Assembly (NCBI GenBank): GCA_965220245.1
Contig: CBDCPI010000014.1
Coordinates: 248,001-312,000, forward strand
DNA: 64,000 nucleotides
From: CBDCPI01 sp965220245
Lineage (GTDB): Bacteria > Chloroflexota > Dehalococcoidia > Lucifugimonadales > UBA3495
Reading direction: 5' to 3'
The notes beneath the pieces were generated by a model. It ran no database searches, was not told the origin of the DNA, and was given only the letters and a program-made list of their open reading frames with translations. Both the position numbers and the translations under genes were made by a program. Shown here piece after piece: positions 40,649-49,008 of this stretch. Each line of letters starts with the position of its first letter. Within the stretch, counting starts at the first letter, position 1.

Positions 40649-42466
40649 TTAGAGGACCACCGGAATAATCATAGGCCGCCGGCCCGTTGCTTTAGCTATG
40701 AAGTCACGGGCAGTTTCCCGGACTTTTGACTTGGCCAACTCTTGATCATCGTGGAGCCCGGTCTGACCAAGAGCCGGCCGGTTTGACCAAGAGTCAGCCA
40801 AAACGGTCTGTAGTTCGCCGCCCAACGCTTGAAACAGCTCTCCGGTTTCAGCATCGTTCATAAAGCCGCTGCTGATCAACGTGGGCAGGACCTTTGCACC
40901 GTCGGCTTTGGACATGGTCCGGCCCGGTTGCCCAATTACCGGCTCCTTATTCTTGCTGTCCCCGTCCTTCGACTCCGCTGCGCTGCGCTCAGGATGAGCG
41001 GTATTTTGGTCGCCGGAATAATCATTTAGGGGTAGGACAATTACCACCACCCCGTCCTTGGACAGGGTCCGGCGTTCTCGCAACACCGCGCTGCGGTTGT
41101 CGTGGGTCGAGAGACCGTCGATGAAGATGGGACTGGTAGAGACGGGTTCCACTATTTGGGCCGCGTATTCTGTACAGGAGACGGGGGAAATTTCCAGAAC
41201 GTCCCCGTCTTCCATGACGAAGATGCCGTCCTCTGCCACGCCAAGGTCCCAGGCCAGTTGGGCATGGGCCACCAGGTGGCGGTATTCTCCATGCACCGGC
41301 ACGAAGTAGCGGGGGCGGACCAGGTTCAACACCATTTTAAGTTCTTCCTGGCTGCCGTGGCCGTGCACATGGACGGGCTGACTATCTGGCGCCACCCGGT
41401 CGTACAACACCTTCGCGCCTTGACGCAACAGATTGTCGATGGTCCGGCTGACCGGCAGTTCGTTTCCGGGGATGGGCGTGGCCGAGACGATCACCGTGTC
41501 CCCGGGTGTTATCCGCACGTCCCGATGTTCCTGGTTGGCAATACGCACCAAGGCCGACGTTGGCTCCCCTTGGCTGCCGGTGGTCATCAGCACCACCTTC
41601 TCCGGCGGCAGCCGCCGGCTCTCGCTAAGCGGGACCAGCGTCCCCGGGCGCACCGTCAGGTAGCCCATTTCCTTTGCGACGTTAACGCTGTCTACCATAC
41701 TCCGACCGACTATGCTCACGTTGCGGCCATGCCGCTCGGCGGCATCGACCACTTGCTGAATCCTGGAGATGAGGGAGGCAAAGGTAGCCACCATCACCCG
41801 GCCCGGAGCGTCCCCGATGGCCCGGTCCAGTGCCTCGCCGACGACTTGTTCGGAAGGAGTGTAGCCGGGAATTTCCGCGTAGGTGGAATCGGACAGCAGG
41901 AGGAGCACGCCTTGAGACCCGTGTTGGGCTAGGGTGGCCAAATCGATGGTGCGGCCGTCCACGGGAGTGTGGTCGATCTTGAAATCGCCGGTATGAATCA
42001 CCACGCCGGCCGGCGTCCTGATGACGATACCCATGGCGTCGGGAATGCTGTGGCAGACCCGGAACCAAGATACCGTGAACGCATCCCCGAACTGGTAATC
42101 GATACCCGGTTCTATGGCTTCGAGGGTAGCGTCCCGGGTTGCTCGCCGCTCCTTGAGCTTTACGGATATAAGACCGTGGGCCAAAGCCGGAGCGTAGACC
42201 GGCACTGGTACTTGGGGCAAAACGAAGGGCAGTGCTCCGATGTGGTCTTCATGGCCGTGGGTGATCAAGATGGCCCTGACCCGGTCGGCGTGTTCCCGCA
42301 AGTAGGCGGTATCCGGGATGATCAGGTCCACCCCCAGCATATCCTCGTCCGGGAACTGGATGCCGCAGTCTACAACGACGATGTCATCGCCGTACTCCAA
42401 GGCCAGCATGTTTTTGCCGATTTCACCGAGGCCGCCTAGGGGAATGACGCGCAGTGGGTAAGTCAA
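40649..42466 (-). CDS. rnj: Ribonuclease J
   Basis: 605 residues. The metallo-beta-lactamase motif is THGHEDHIGALPFVL, with VIPLGGLGEIGKNMLALEYGDDIVVVDCGIQFP at the N-terminus. The beta-CASP part has LLLSDSTYAEIPGYTPSEQVVG, TTGSQGEPTSALVRIA and PRYFVPVHGEYRHLVAHAQLA. It processes and degrades RNA from 5' ends. Between NDYSGDQNT and KNKEPVIGQ lies AHPERSAAESKDGDS, encoded by a copy of a 38-bp intergenic repeat (40964-41001) in frame. The start has an adequate ribosome site. It is 14 bp downstream of the UDG gene and 100 bp upstream of ftsK. Confidence 0.95.
   Translation of the reverse strand: MTYPLRVIPLGGLGEIGKNMLALEYGDDIVVVDCGIQFPDEDMLGVDLIIPDTAYLREHADRVRAILITHGHEDHIGALPFVLPQVPVPVYAPALAHGLISVKLKERRATRDATLEAIEPGIDYQFGDAFTVSWFRVCHSIPDAMGIVIRTPAGVVIHTGDFKIDHTPVDGRTIDLATLAQHGSQGVLLLLSDSTYAEIPGYTPSEQVVGEALDRAIGDAPGRVMVATFASLISRIQQVVDAAERHGRNVSIVGRSMVDSVNVAKEMGYLTVRPGTLVPLSESRRLPPEKVVLMTTGSQGEPTSALVRIANQEHRDVRITPGDTVIVSATPIPGNELPVSRTIDNLLRQGAKVLYDRVAPDSQPVHVHGHGSQEELKMVLNLVRPRYFVPVHGEYRHLVAHAQLAWDLGVAEDGIFVMEDGDVLEISPVSCTEYAAQIVEPVSTSPIFIDGLSTHDNRSAVLRERRTLSKDGVVVIVLPLNDYSGDQNTAHPERSAAESKDGDSKNKEPVIGQPGRTMSKADGAKVLPTLISSGFMNDAETGELFQALGGELQTVLADSWSNRPALGQTGLHDDQELAKSKVRETARDFIAKATGRRPMIIPVVL
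40964..41001. repeat. 38-bp dispersed repeat inside rnj
   Basis: It reads GTCCTTCGACTCCGCTGC..GCTCAGGATGAGCGG on the plus strand and has 38-bp counterparts with the same ends at 54063-54100 and, inverted, 63450-63487, with a variant at 31958-31994. In the rnj frame it encodes AHPERSAAESKDG. Confidence 0.85.
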
Positions 42467-42480
42467 TTTATGCCTAAGTC

Positions 42481-43101
42481 CTAGAAGAGGTTCAGTTGCT
42501 CAGGCGCCGGTTCCGGCTGCGGTTGGGGCACCAAGGCCGTTGGCTCGGGCTTAACCGCATTAAGTAGTATATCCGGGATTTCCTTGAAATCCTGGATGAT
42601 TGCGCTACGCAATTCTTGTCGGCGCAGCCCGGCCGCAGGATGCATCACCGGGTAAATCAACCGGCCGTCTTTCTCGCGGACCTTACCGCGAGCCCGGCTG
42701 ATGCTTTCCCCAGGGAAAAAGCGGCTCAAAGAAAACCGTCCCAAGGTTACAATTAGCTTGGGGTTTAGCAATTCGATCTGGCGGTCCAGGTATTTGCTGC
42801 AAGACGCCATCTCAGAGGGCGACGGGTCGCGGTTTTCCGGCGCCCGGCATTTGATCATGTTGGCAATAAACACTTGCTGGCGGGTCATGCCGATAGAGGC
42901 CAGCAGACCTTCCAGAAATTGGCCCGCCGCACCGACGAAGGGGCGTCCCTGACGGTCTTCGTGAAAACCAGGCCCTTCGCCGATGAACATCACTTCGGCA
43001 TTGTCCGGTCCTTCCCCGGGCACAGCATTGGTGCGTTCCCGGTGTAGCGGGCAATCAGTGCATTCCTTGACCCGAAGAGAGATTTCTTCGAGAGTGTTCA
43101 T
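42481..43101 (-). CDS. udg: Type-4 uracil-DNA glycosylase
   Basis: 206 residues from the ATG at 43101 (MNTLEEISLRVKECTDCPLHRERTNAVPGEG). The open frame extends 74 codons further up, but that part lacks protein character. The iron-sulfur cluster cysteines are in ECTDCPLH and in MIKCRAPENRDPSPSEMASCSKYL. The catalytic block is FIGEGPGFHEDRQGRPFVGAAGQFL, and the late motif is PVMHPAAGLRRQELR. It removes uracil from DNA. The C-terminus has a Pro/Glu-rich tail (PQPQPEPAPEQLNLF). It is closely upstream of rnj. Confidence 0.92.
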   Translation of the reverse strand: MNTLEEISLRVKECTDCPLHRERTNAVPGEGPDNAEVMFIGEGPGFHEDRQGRPFVGAAGQFLEGLLASIGMTRQQVFIANMIKCRAPENRDPSPSEMASCSKYLDRQIELLNPKLIVTLGRFSLSRFFPGESISRARGKVREKDGRLIYPVMHPAAGLRRQELRSAIIQDFKEIPDILLNAVKPEPTALVPQPQPEPAPEQLNLF

Positions 43102-43423
43102 CGCGGCCCAACCTCCGGGCAAGCATGTGGAATCCTGATCCGCAATTTTGGTAAGACCCAGCCACCAGTGATGACTGTAGCTGAGCCCGTAGCGCGACAA
43201 GTCCAGACGATGGGACGCAGCCTGGTCACCCTCGGCAGCGGCACGTTTAGAGAGGGTTAAGACTGCATTACCGTGGCGCACCTTATTTGCAATGAGCCAC
43301 GGAAAGGGGTCCGCGATGCCCAAGCAAGCCCGTGGCTCTAGGACCCTGGTAACCGGCGCCTATCGCAACCGGTAGTCCCGGAGTCCGGCAAACACCAATA
43401 CTTACCCGGCCCGGCTAAATCAG
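43102..43423. other. 322-bp gap, nothing recognised
   Basis: Between acpP and udg I see no gene, tRNA, terminator stem or member of the repeat families. The frame that stays open through 43102-43323 joins udg but shows no conserved motif. Confidence 0.5.
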
Positions 43424-43684
43424 CTAGGTATCGCCAATACCGTGGTCCTTCAGATAGGCAACAGCGTCCCCGACGGTAGCGATGTTGCCCGCATCTTCAT
43501 CGGGAATCTCTAATATGATGTCTCCAGAGGAGAACTCCTCTTCAAAAGCCATGATCAACTCTACCAGATCGAGAGAGTCGGCGTTGAGGTTCTCGACAAA
43601 GGAGGACTCATCACTGACATCTGACTCGTCGACCCCCAACTTGTCGACTACGATATCCTTTACACGCTCATAGACGGTGGGCAA
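43424..43684 (-). CDS. acpP: Acyl carrier protein
   Basis: 86 residues from a TTG start at 43684, chosen because LPTVYERVKDIVVDKLGVDESDV matches the family N-terminus and GGGAG lies 9 nt upstream; the ATG at 43723 would add a tail read through the end of nusB. The phosphopantetheine serine is in NADSLDLVELIMAFEEEFS. It carries acyl chains in fatty-acid synthesis and works with FabD, encoded two genes upstream. It is last in the DUF177-rpmF-fabD-nusB-acpP run. A short insertion (SSGDIILEIP) is slightly unusual. Confidence 0.92.
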   Translation of the reverse strand: MPTVYERVKDIVVDKLGVDESDVSDESSFVENLNADSLDLVELIMAFEEEFSSGDIILEIPDEDAGNIATVGDAVAYLKDHGIGDT

Positions 43685-43688
43685 ACTG

Positions 43689-44153
43689 TCATCTCCCTTC
43701 CGCCGTAGCCTTGTGGGCCACAATTTCCCCGGTGTCCAGCCCCGCCATCACCGAGCCCAGCACGCCATTGACAAACCGGGCCGAACTATCACTCCCAAAT
43801 GTCTTGGCCAACTCGACGGCCTCATTGATCGCGGTCTTAGGGGGAACATTGGGGATGTGAAGTAACTCAAACAGGGCGATGCGTAGAATGTTTCGGTCGA
43901 TCAATGATAGCTGGTCCACCGGCCAAGCCGGCGCGTAGCAGTGAATCACCTCATCCAACTGGGAGCGGCTGTCCGTTACGCCTCGGCTCAAGACCCCGGC
44001 AAAATCAACCGCCGACAGCCGTAGCGACTTTTCGCTAACTAGCCACTCCAGCGACGCCTCACCAGAGCCGCCAGTGACGTCGGCAGCGAAGAGGGACTGG
44101 AGCGCCCCCATTCTAGCTTCCCGCCTGGGGTCGGCAGACCTTAACTTGGGCAT
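43689..44153 (-). CDS. nusB: Transcription antitermination factor NusB
   Basis: 154 residues, all helical. REARMGALQSLFAADV is at the N-terminus. WPVDQLSLIDRNILRIALFELLHIPNVPPKTAINEAVELAKTFGSDSSARFVNGVLGSV is the family's hallmark C-terminal half. It binds boxA RNA with NusE to prevent early termination in rRNA operons. It begins 3 bp after fabD and ends 4 bp before the acpP start, so the three are surely cotranscribed. Confidence 0.95.
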   Translation of the reverse strand: MPKLRSADPRREARMGALQSLFAADVTGGSGEASLEWLVSEKSLRLSAVDFAGVLSRGVTDSRSQLDEVIHCYAPAWPVDQLSLIDRNILRIALFELLHIPNVPPKTAINEAVELAKTFGSDSSARFVNGVLGSVMAGLDTGEIVAHKATAEGR

Positions 44154-44156
44154 CGG

Positions 44157-45131
44157 TCACCTGTGGGAATAGGTGTCTGCTGTGCCGAGTTTCTCGATGG
44201 ATGCCGGGTCAGATAGCGTCACCACCTGCACTCCACGTTCTATCCGCTTGATCAAGCCGGATAGAACGCTGGCCGGACCGAACTCTACGAACTGGGACAC
44301 CCCGGAGTCGACCATGTACCTGACAGAGCTTTTCCACTGGACACACTGGCACAAGCCTTGGACCAATTCTTCTTTAATGGCTTGGGCCGTGGTAAGGGGT
44401 TTACTCTCGGAATTGGAGATTATCGGCATTTTGGGATCGCTAAACGTCAGAGCGCCTAGCGCTTGGGCCAAGCCGGTCTCCGCTCCTTTCATCCGCGACG
44501 AGTGAAAGGCCCCGCTGACGGACAACGGTATAGTTTTCCGGGCGCCTCGGGCCGAGGCAAGGTCCATTGCCTGGGCCACTGCGACCTTGTCCCCGCTAAT
44601 GACAATCTGATCATCGGAGTTGATGTTGGCGAGTTCCACGCCAGTCTCGGCGCAGACTTGCTCCAATGACAACTCGTCCAGACCGATGATTGCCGCCATG
44701 CCCCCGGGCCGGTCCAAAGAGGCCTCTTGCATCAACCGGCCCCGCTCCCGCACCAGCTTCACCGCTTCCCGGAAGCTGATGACCCCGGCCACGACCATGG
44801 AGGTGTATTCGCCCAAGCTGTGTCCCGCGACCACACTGGGAGTGACGTCGGCTGCTGGGCCGTACATCTCTTCCAACGCCCTTACGCAGGCGATTGACAC
44901 GGTCATGATGGCCGGTTGGGAATTTACAGTGTCTTGAAGCTCCCGGGCAGGACCCTGGAAAATCAAGTCAGATAGGGAGAATCCAAGGCTGTCGTCTGCT
45001 TCTTCGAAAACTTCCCGCGCAGCTTGGGAGCCGGAATATACTTGTTGGCCCATGCCAACGGTTTGAGAGCCCTGTCCCGGGAATACGTACGCTCGTTTGT
45101 TGCTTAAATGATTTTCTTCGCTAACTTCCAT
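44157..45131 (-). CDS. fabD: Malonyl-CoA:ACP transacylase
   Basis: 324 residues. YVFPGQGSQTVGMG marks the oxyanion loop, and VVAGHSLGEYTSMVVAG holds the catalytic Ser. The active-site His is in PLSVSGAFHSSRM, and Arg is in VKLVRERGRLMQEA. It loads malonate onto ACP for fatty-acid synthesis. The native start may be slightly downstream (near KRAYVFPGQG), since the first residues are not conserved. It follows rpmF by 39 bp. Confidence 0.95.
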   Translation of the reverse strand: MEVSEENHLSNKRAYVFPGQGSQTVGMGQQVYSGSQAAREVFEEADDSLGFSLSDLIFQGPARELQDTVNSQPAIMTVSIACVRALEEMYGPAADVTPSVVAGHSLGEYTSMVVAGVISFREAVKLVRERGRLMQEASLDRPGGMAAIIGLDELSLEQVCAETGVELANINSDDQIVISGDKVAVAQAMDLASARGARKTIPLSVSGAFHSSRMKGAETGLAQALGALTFSDPKMPIISNSESKPLTTAQAIKEELVQGLCQCVQWKSSVRYMVDSGVSQFVEFGPASVLSGLIKRIERGVQVVTLSDPASIEKLGTADTYSHR

Positions 45132-45170
45132 CTACCAACCCTACCAAATAACCCCACTTCATCACCTGAC

Positions 45171-45377
45171 TTACCGGTCCCGGCTAAAGATCCCAGTAGA
45201 GGAAACCGAAACTACCTGCTTGCCCTTGTAGAAGCCACAATTAGGGCACGCGGTATGCGGCCGTTTGGCACTGCGGCACCGGGAGCAAAAGGACGGATAA
45301 ACTGATTTCAGCTTATAAGAGTTGAGGCGCCGGCCCTTCCGGGCCCTGGTTAGCTTCTTATTCGGTACTGCACCCAT
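45171..45377 (-). CDS. rpmF: 50S ribosomal protein L32
   Basis: 68 residues. It begins MGAVPNKKLTRARKGRRLNSYKL. A zinc ribbon follows: CSRCRSAKRPHTACPNC (four cysteines). The C-terminus GFYKGKQVVSV is typical. The upstream DUF177 gene, 9 bp away, is its usual partner. Confidence 0.96.
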   Translation of the reverse strand: MGAVPNKKLTRARKGRRLNSYKLKSVYPSFCSRCRSAKRPHTACPNCGFYKGKQVVSVSSTGIFSRDR

Positions 45378-45386
45378 TTTCTAACC

Positions 45387-45905
45387 TTATCTTTCCTTTG
45401 CCAGCCCAGCGAGAGGCAGCCAACGCGAGTCTATGTCCTGGTTGGCGCATTCGCAGCTATTTTGGTTCCGGTTCATGCCACAAAATTGGCACAGACCACT
45501 GCAATCATCACGGCACAGAGGCTTCATGGGCAAATCGGTCACTGTGTATTCCCAAATAGTGTCAGATAGGTCCAGAACGTGGTTGCTGTCAATCAGCATT
45601 CCTTCTTCCACATCGGGCGGCGCCGACAAGCTCCGGCCGGTGGGCACGTCCACCGTCGGGAAAAACTCTTCCTCTACCTGCATCTCAGATTCTCTGAAGA
45701 ATTCCTCCAAACACCGGCCGCATACCAAAGTCGACCTAGTTTTCAGCGCGATTTTGACCAAGAGCCCATGGTGAGTCCGTAACACCGAAACCGGACCGCT
45801 GGCCTTATCGAGGTACCCTTGCGGTCCGGTGAAGGTTTCTTCCAATTGGTACGTTCGGTTGGAACCAATTGGTTCTTTTAGCAGTTGTGCCACATTGTGT
45901 TGCAT
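45387..45905 (-). CDS. DUF177 (YceD) family protein
   Basis: 172 residues from the ATG at 45905 (MQHNVAQLLKEPIGSNRTYQLEE). Another ATG seven codons upstream (45926) is possible. The central LVCGRCLEEFFRESEMQVEEEFFP and the C-terminal cysteine-rich CRDDCSGLCQFCGMNRNQNSCEC mark the family. DUF177 relatives act in 23S rRNA or ribosome metabolism and nearly always precede rpmF, as here. It is the first gene of the operon, with a consensus promoter just upstream. Confidence 0.9.
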   Translation of the reverse strand: MQHNVAQLLKEPIGSNRTYQLEETFTGPQGYLDKASGPVSVLRTHHGLLVKIALKTRSTLVCGRCLEEFFRESEMQVEEEFFPTVDVPTGRSLSAPPDVEEGMLIDSNHVLDLSDTIWEYTVTDLPMKPLCRDDCSGLCQFCGMNRNQNSCECANQDIDSRWLPLAGLAKER

Positions 45906-45941
45906 GAAATTTCTGCGCCCTGCCACCTTAAGACGGTCGTA

Positions 45942-45972
45942 ATTATACGAGAATTCACGCCTACAATGTCAA
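45942..45972 (-). promoter_or_regulatory. Sigma-70-type promoter of the DUF177-rpmF-fabD-nusB-acpP operon
   Basis: On the minus strand TTGACA (45967-45972) and TATAAT (45942-45947) are both perfect, with a 19-bp spacer. They sit 36 bp before the chosen DUF177 start. Confidence 0.65.
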
Positions 45973-46008
45973 GGATTTAAGAGTATTGATAGTTCAGATT
46001 TTGCCGAG

Positions 46009-46410
46009 TTACTTCACCGACTGCTTAATGAACTCTACGATGTCACTGGTGGAGGTCCCCGGACCAAACACCCCAGAAATTCCCAAGTCCAACAGGGACT
46101 GCCGGTCTACCTCCGGGATGATTCCACCCACCACCGTCATCACGTCGTTCATCCCCTGTTCCCGGAGCAGGGTTACTATCTCGGGCAGGATCTCCATGTG
46201 AGCGCCTGACAGGATGCTCAGACCCACTACATCGACGTCTTCCTGAGCCGCGGCTTGGACGATCATTTGGGACGTTTGCCGGATGCCGGTATAGATCACT
46301 TCCATGCCAGCGTCCCGCAGCGCCCTAGCCACGACTTTTGCGCCCCGGTCGTGTCCATCCAGTCCCGGCTTGGCCACAAGTACTCGGATGGGGTGGTCGT
46401 TACTTTGCAT
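46009..46410 (-). CDS. mcmA2: Methylmalonyl-CoA mutase, B12-binding subunit
   Basis: 133 residues, a free-standing cobalamin domain. IRVLVAKPGLDGHDRGAKVVARALRDAGMEVIYTG contains the DxHxxG motif whose His ligates cobalt. LSILSGAHMEILPEIV and VVGGIIPEVDRQSLLDLGISGVFGPGT complete the binding fold. It pairs with the catalytic subunit at 49400-51061, from which it is separated by an acyl-CoA dehydrogenase gene and accessory genes. The split-subunit arrangement is known in archaea and some bacteria. Confidence 0.93.
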   Translation of the reverse strand: MQSNDHPIRVLVAKPGLDGHDRGAKVVARALRDAGMEVIYTGIRQTSQMIVQAAAQEDVDVVGLSILSGAHMEILPEIVTLLREQGMNDVMTVVGGIIPEVDRQSLLDLGISGVFGPGTSTSDIVEFIKQSVK

Positions 46411-46419
46411 CTTGCCCCT

Positions 46420-46857
46420 CTATATCCCCTCTTCGCTTTCGTTATCAAAGAGCAACGCGAGTGCTTCCTCAGGCAAAAGGCCCCTTTCGACCAGCCGCTT
46501 GGCCCGCTCCTCATGCCTTCTCTGAGCCTCTTCACGAGCCTCTTGGCGTGCTTTCTCAATGTCCTTTTCCCGGTTCTTTCGTATTTTCTGTTCCAACCAG
46601 TCGCCAACTACCATGATTAACCTCCGGGCCTCGATTAAGGTTACAGTGGTTATTGCTGCGAAAGCGCCAACCGCTGGTATGCCCCGGATGATACCCTGGA
46701 CCGTTTCGGCCCAATCAGCCCTCGTTTGATAAGCGATTTCATACCAGAGTGTCCAACCTGTCCCTGCCAGGGTCAGAACGGTAAATAGGCCGAAATATAG
46801 TGTGCGCCGTGATTCCGGTATGCTCCAGATAGATGTTCGTGGCTCGGGGCCGGCCAT
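46420..46857 (-). CDS. Small two-helix membrane protein with a charged coiled-coil tail
   Basis: 145 residues. Two membrane segments (TLYFGLFTVLTLAGTGWTLWYEIAY, about 19-43; GIIRGIPAVGAFAAITTVTLIEA, about 55-77) are followed by a helical, highly charged tail (LEQKIRKNREKDIEKARQEAREEAQRRHEERAKRLVERGLLPEEALALL). No family is recognised. It lies 9 bp upstream of mcmA2 and 15 bp after the acyl-CoA dehydrogenase gene, so it should be cotranscribed. Its role in that pathway is unclear. Confidence 0.7.
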   Translation of the reverse strand: MAGPEPRTSIWSIPESRRTLYFGLFTVLTLAGTGWTLWYEIAYQTRADWAETVQGIIRGIPAVGAFAAITTVTLIEARRLIMVVGDWLEQKIRKNREKDIEKARQEAREEAQRRHEERAKRLVERGLLPEEALALLFDNESEEGI

Positions 46858-46872
46858 CCCGGATTCACCAAA

Positions 46873-48030
46873 TTATACGGGATACTGGGCCAAAAGTTGC
46901 CGGGCGATGAGCAGCCGCTGCACTTCCGACGTTCCCTCGTATATCGTCGTAACTCTGGCGTCGCGCAGGATGCGCTCGACCCCGGCGTCTCTAAAGTAGC
47001 CGGACCCGCCGTGTACCTGCACCGCCCGGTCGGCTACCCGGATGCACATCTCGGAGGCCAGCAACTTGGCGATGGAGGCTTCTTGCAAAAAGGGCTGGCC
47101 GGCGTCCTTCAAGGTGGCGGCGTTCATGGTCGTCACCCGGGCGGCATGGACCTCCGCCGCCATGTCGGCCAACATGAACTGAATTGCTTGATGCTGGGCG
47201 ATGGGTTTGCCGAAGGACTCCCGCTGCTGAGCGTAGCGCACCGCTGCTTCCAAGGCCGACTGGCCGATACCCACGCTCTGGGCCGCGATGATGATGCGGC
47301 TGGAGGTCAAGATTTCCATCGCTTGGTTGAAGCCCCGGTGCTCCACTCCCAGCAGGTTCTCGGCGGGCACCGGCGCATCTTGAAACACCAACTCGTCGGT
47401 GGTCGAGCTCCGCATCCCCAGCTTGCCGTGCATCGGGTTGATGGTCAGGCCAGGGGACCCTTTCTCGACAACGAAGGCACTGACGCCCTTATACCCTTGG
47501 GAGCGGTCTTGGGTAGCAAAGACCACAATCGACTGGGCGACTGAAGCGTTGGTGATAAACATTTTGCTGCCGTTAAGGAAATAGGTGCCGTCCCGCTCCG
47601 TGGCGGTGGTCTGCAGGGCGGCAGCGTCAGACCCGCCGCCCGGTTCGGTCAGCGCAAAGGCGGCCACACCCCTACCGGAGGCCAGCGGCGGCAAAAACCG
47701 CTGCTTTTGGTCCTCGTTGCCAAAGGTGTCGATGCTGACTACGCCCAGCGCCAAGTGGGCCAGCCAGCTTACGCTGGCCGAGGCGTCGCCCCGGGCCACT
47801 TCCTCGGCGGCGATGGAGACCTGCCGGTACCCGGCCGGGCCGCTGCCCCCGTACTTGGTGTCGACCCCCAGCCCGGTTAGGCCCAACTGGGCCATGCCGC
47901 GCCAAGCCTCCCATTGGAACTCGCCCCGTTCGTCCGACTCCTTGGCCTTGGGCGCGACCTCCCGGTCGACAAAGTCCCTGAGAGTGGTCTGGAGCATCTG
48001 CTCCTCTTCGGTAAAAATCAAGTCCGGCAT
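46873..48030 (-). CDS. Acyl-CoA dehydrogenase
   Basis: 385 residues, full length. The family signatures are AFALTEPGGGSDAAALQTTATERDGTYFLNGSKMFITNAS (FAD and substrate site) and VQVHGGSGYFRDAGVERILRDARVTTIYEGTSEVQRLLIARQLL. The Glu before GTSE is at the catalytic base position of medium-chain enzymes. It oxidises an acyl-CoA to the enoyl-CoA. Clustering with the methylmalonyl-CoA mutase parts suggests branched-chain or odd-chain acyl-CoA breakdown. The start has GGGAGAG upstream. Confidence 0.93.
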   Translation of the reverse strand: MPDLIFTEEEQMLQTTLRDFVDREVAPKAKESDERGEFQWEAWRGMAQLGLTGLGVDTKYGGSGPAGYRQVSIAAEEVARGDASASVSWLAHLALGVVSIDTFGNEDQKQRFLPPLASGRGVAAFALTEPGGGSDAAALQTTATERDGTYFLNGSKMFITNASVAQSIVVFATQDRSQGYKGVSAFVVEKGSPGLTINPMHGKLGMRSSTTDELVFQDAPVPAENLLGVEHRGFNQAMEILTSSRIIIAAQSVGIGQSALEAAVRYAQQRESFGKPIAQHQAIQFMLADMAAEVHAARVTTMNAATLKDAGQPFLQEASIAKLLASEMCIRVADRAVQVHGGSGYFRDAGVERILRDARVTTIYEGTSEVQRLLIARQLLAQYPV

Positions 48031-48228
48031 GGTGGTTCTCTCCCTTAGTGGTTAGTGGTCGGTTATGTCCCTGTATGCCTAGCGATAACCTGAACTAAGA
48101 GTGGTGGTTTCAGATTCTACACCTTTTCTATACCTTGCTCTGGCATCTGCATCCCGAGCATCAAAGCCTAATTCTTCCCAAATTTCTGCTTACCGCTCCC
48201 CAACCACGAGCAAAGCAACTCTCTGCAA

Positions 48229-48606
48229 TCACGTCGCCTCATCCCTTGGTTGCCTTCCAAGCAACGCCAAAACCTCTTCCTTCACCACACGAAAGTCGCT
48301 GGCTTTTGTTCGGTCAACATCTTGAGGTGTAAATTCATCCATCTTGTAGCGGGCGTTTACGCTTTTCTGAGACAGGTTTTCGTACTCCCTTGCGAAGTTT
48401 GTCATGCTTGCTATCAGTTGGTAACGCGCGTGATGATGTGTCGCTTCCAGACCTTGCATTTCCAGAAAAGCGTTGACGTAATGCAGAGCGGAATAGAAAA
48501 GCACCGTTACTTCCCACTCAGTGTACCGTTCAGGGAGGGACGCAAGAATATCCGCCAATCTTTCGTTTCTTTCGGCTTTGATGAGATATTCTTGTACTGT
48601 CGGCAT
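48229..48606 (-). CDS. HEPN-like small protein
   Basis: 125 residues, all helical. The N-terminus MPTVQEYLIKAERNERLADILA and the helix EWEVTVLFYSALHYVNAFLEMQGLEATHHHARYQLI resemble HEPN-type proteins (a helix with S-A-x-H-Y followed by a His-rich turn). A clean R-x4-6-H motif is not obvious, so the match is tentative. It starts 8 bp after the stop of the 103-residue gene, implying a two-gene operon. A toxin-like or RNA-related role is inference. Confidence 0.55.
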   Translation of the reverse strand: MPTVQEYLIKAERNERLADILASLPERYTEWEVTVLFYSALHYVNAFLEMQGLEATHHHARYQLIASMTNFAREYENLSQKSVNARYKMDEFTPQDVDRTKASDFRVVKEEVLALLGRQPRDEAT

Positions 48607-48614
48607 TGGTTATC

Positions 48615-48926
48615 TTACCGCTTCCACACCAGGTCTCCGAAACTGCTGATTTGCTTGTCCAATCCCTTTTGGGGCAGTCGCTGCGAATTCACCAAGTGAA
48701 ACAGAAATGGCTGAGACTCCACGCTTTGAATCACCGCCAACTCAGCGTCAATGACTCGATAGCGAATGGCATCATCATCGCGGGGGGCTGAGATAATCGT
48801 ATGCAGCTCGTCATATTCCGACAGCCGCACTTCGACAACTTCCGGGATTTCCTGGACTAATTCCAGGTACTTTTTCATAGCCTTGTAGTAAATCAACCCC
48901 GGGTTGTTGAACTTATGCACTGGCAT
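48615..48926 (-). CDS. Unknown family, KFNNPGLIYYK type, copy 1
   Basis: 103 residues beginning MPVHKFNNPGLIYYKAMKKYLELVQEIPEVVEVRLSEYDELHTIISAPRDDD. Mixed strand/helix content follows, ending PFLFHLVNSQRLPQKGLDKQISSFGDLVWKR. It is about 70% identical to the next gene upstream (49009-49320). I do not recognise the family. It directly precedes the HEPN-like gene, so the two may form a functional pair. Confidence 0.75.
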   Translation of the reverse strand: MPVHKFNNPGLIYYKAMKKYLELVQEIPEVVEVRLSEYDELHTIISAPRDDDAIRYRVIDAELAVIQSVESQPFLFHLVNSQRLPQKGLDKQISSFGDLVWKR

Positions 48927-49008
48927 GACTCTCTCCGTGTCCTGATGGTTAGCGCAAACCCTTCATTCGAGTGGCCGTCGGCAAATGTCCTTGCACCGTT
49001 GGCATCAG

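Noticed and set aside
43102..43323. N-terminal 74-codon extension of the uracil-DNA glycosylase
   Set aside because: The residues show no family similarity, while the internal ATG at 43101 matches the usual N-terminus.
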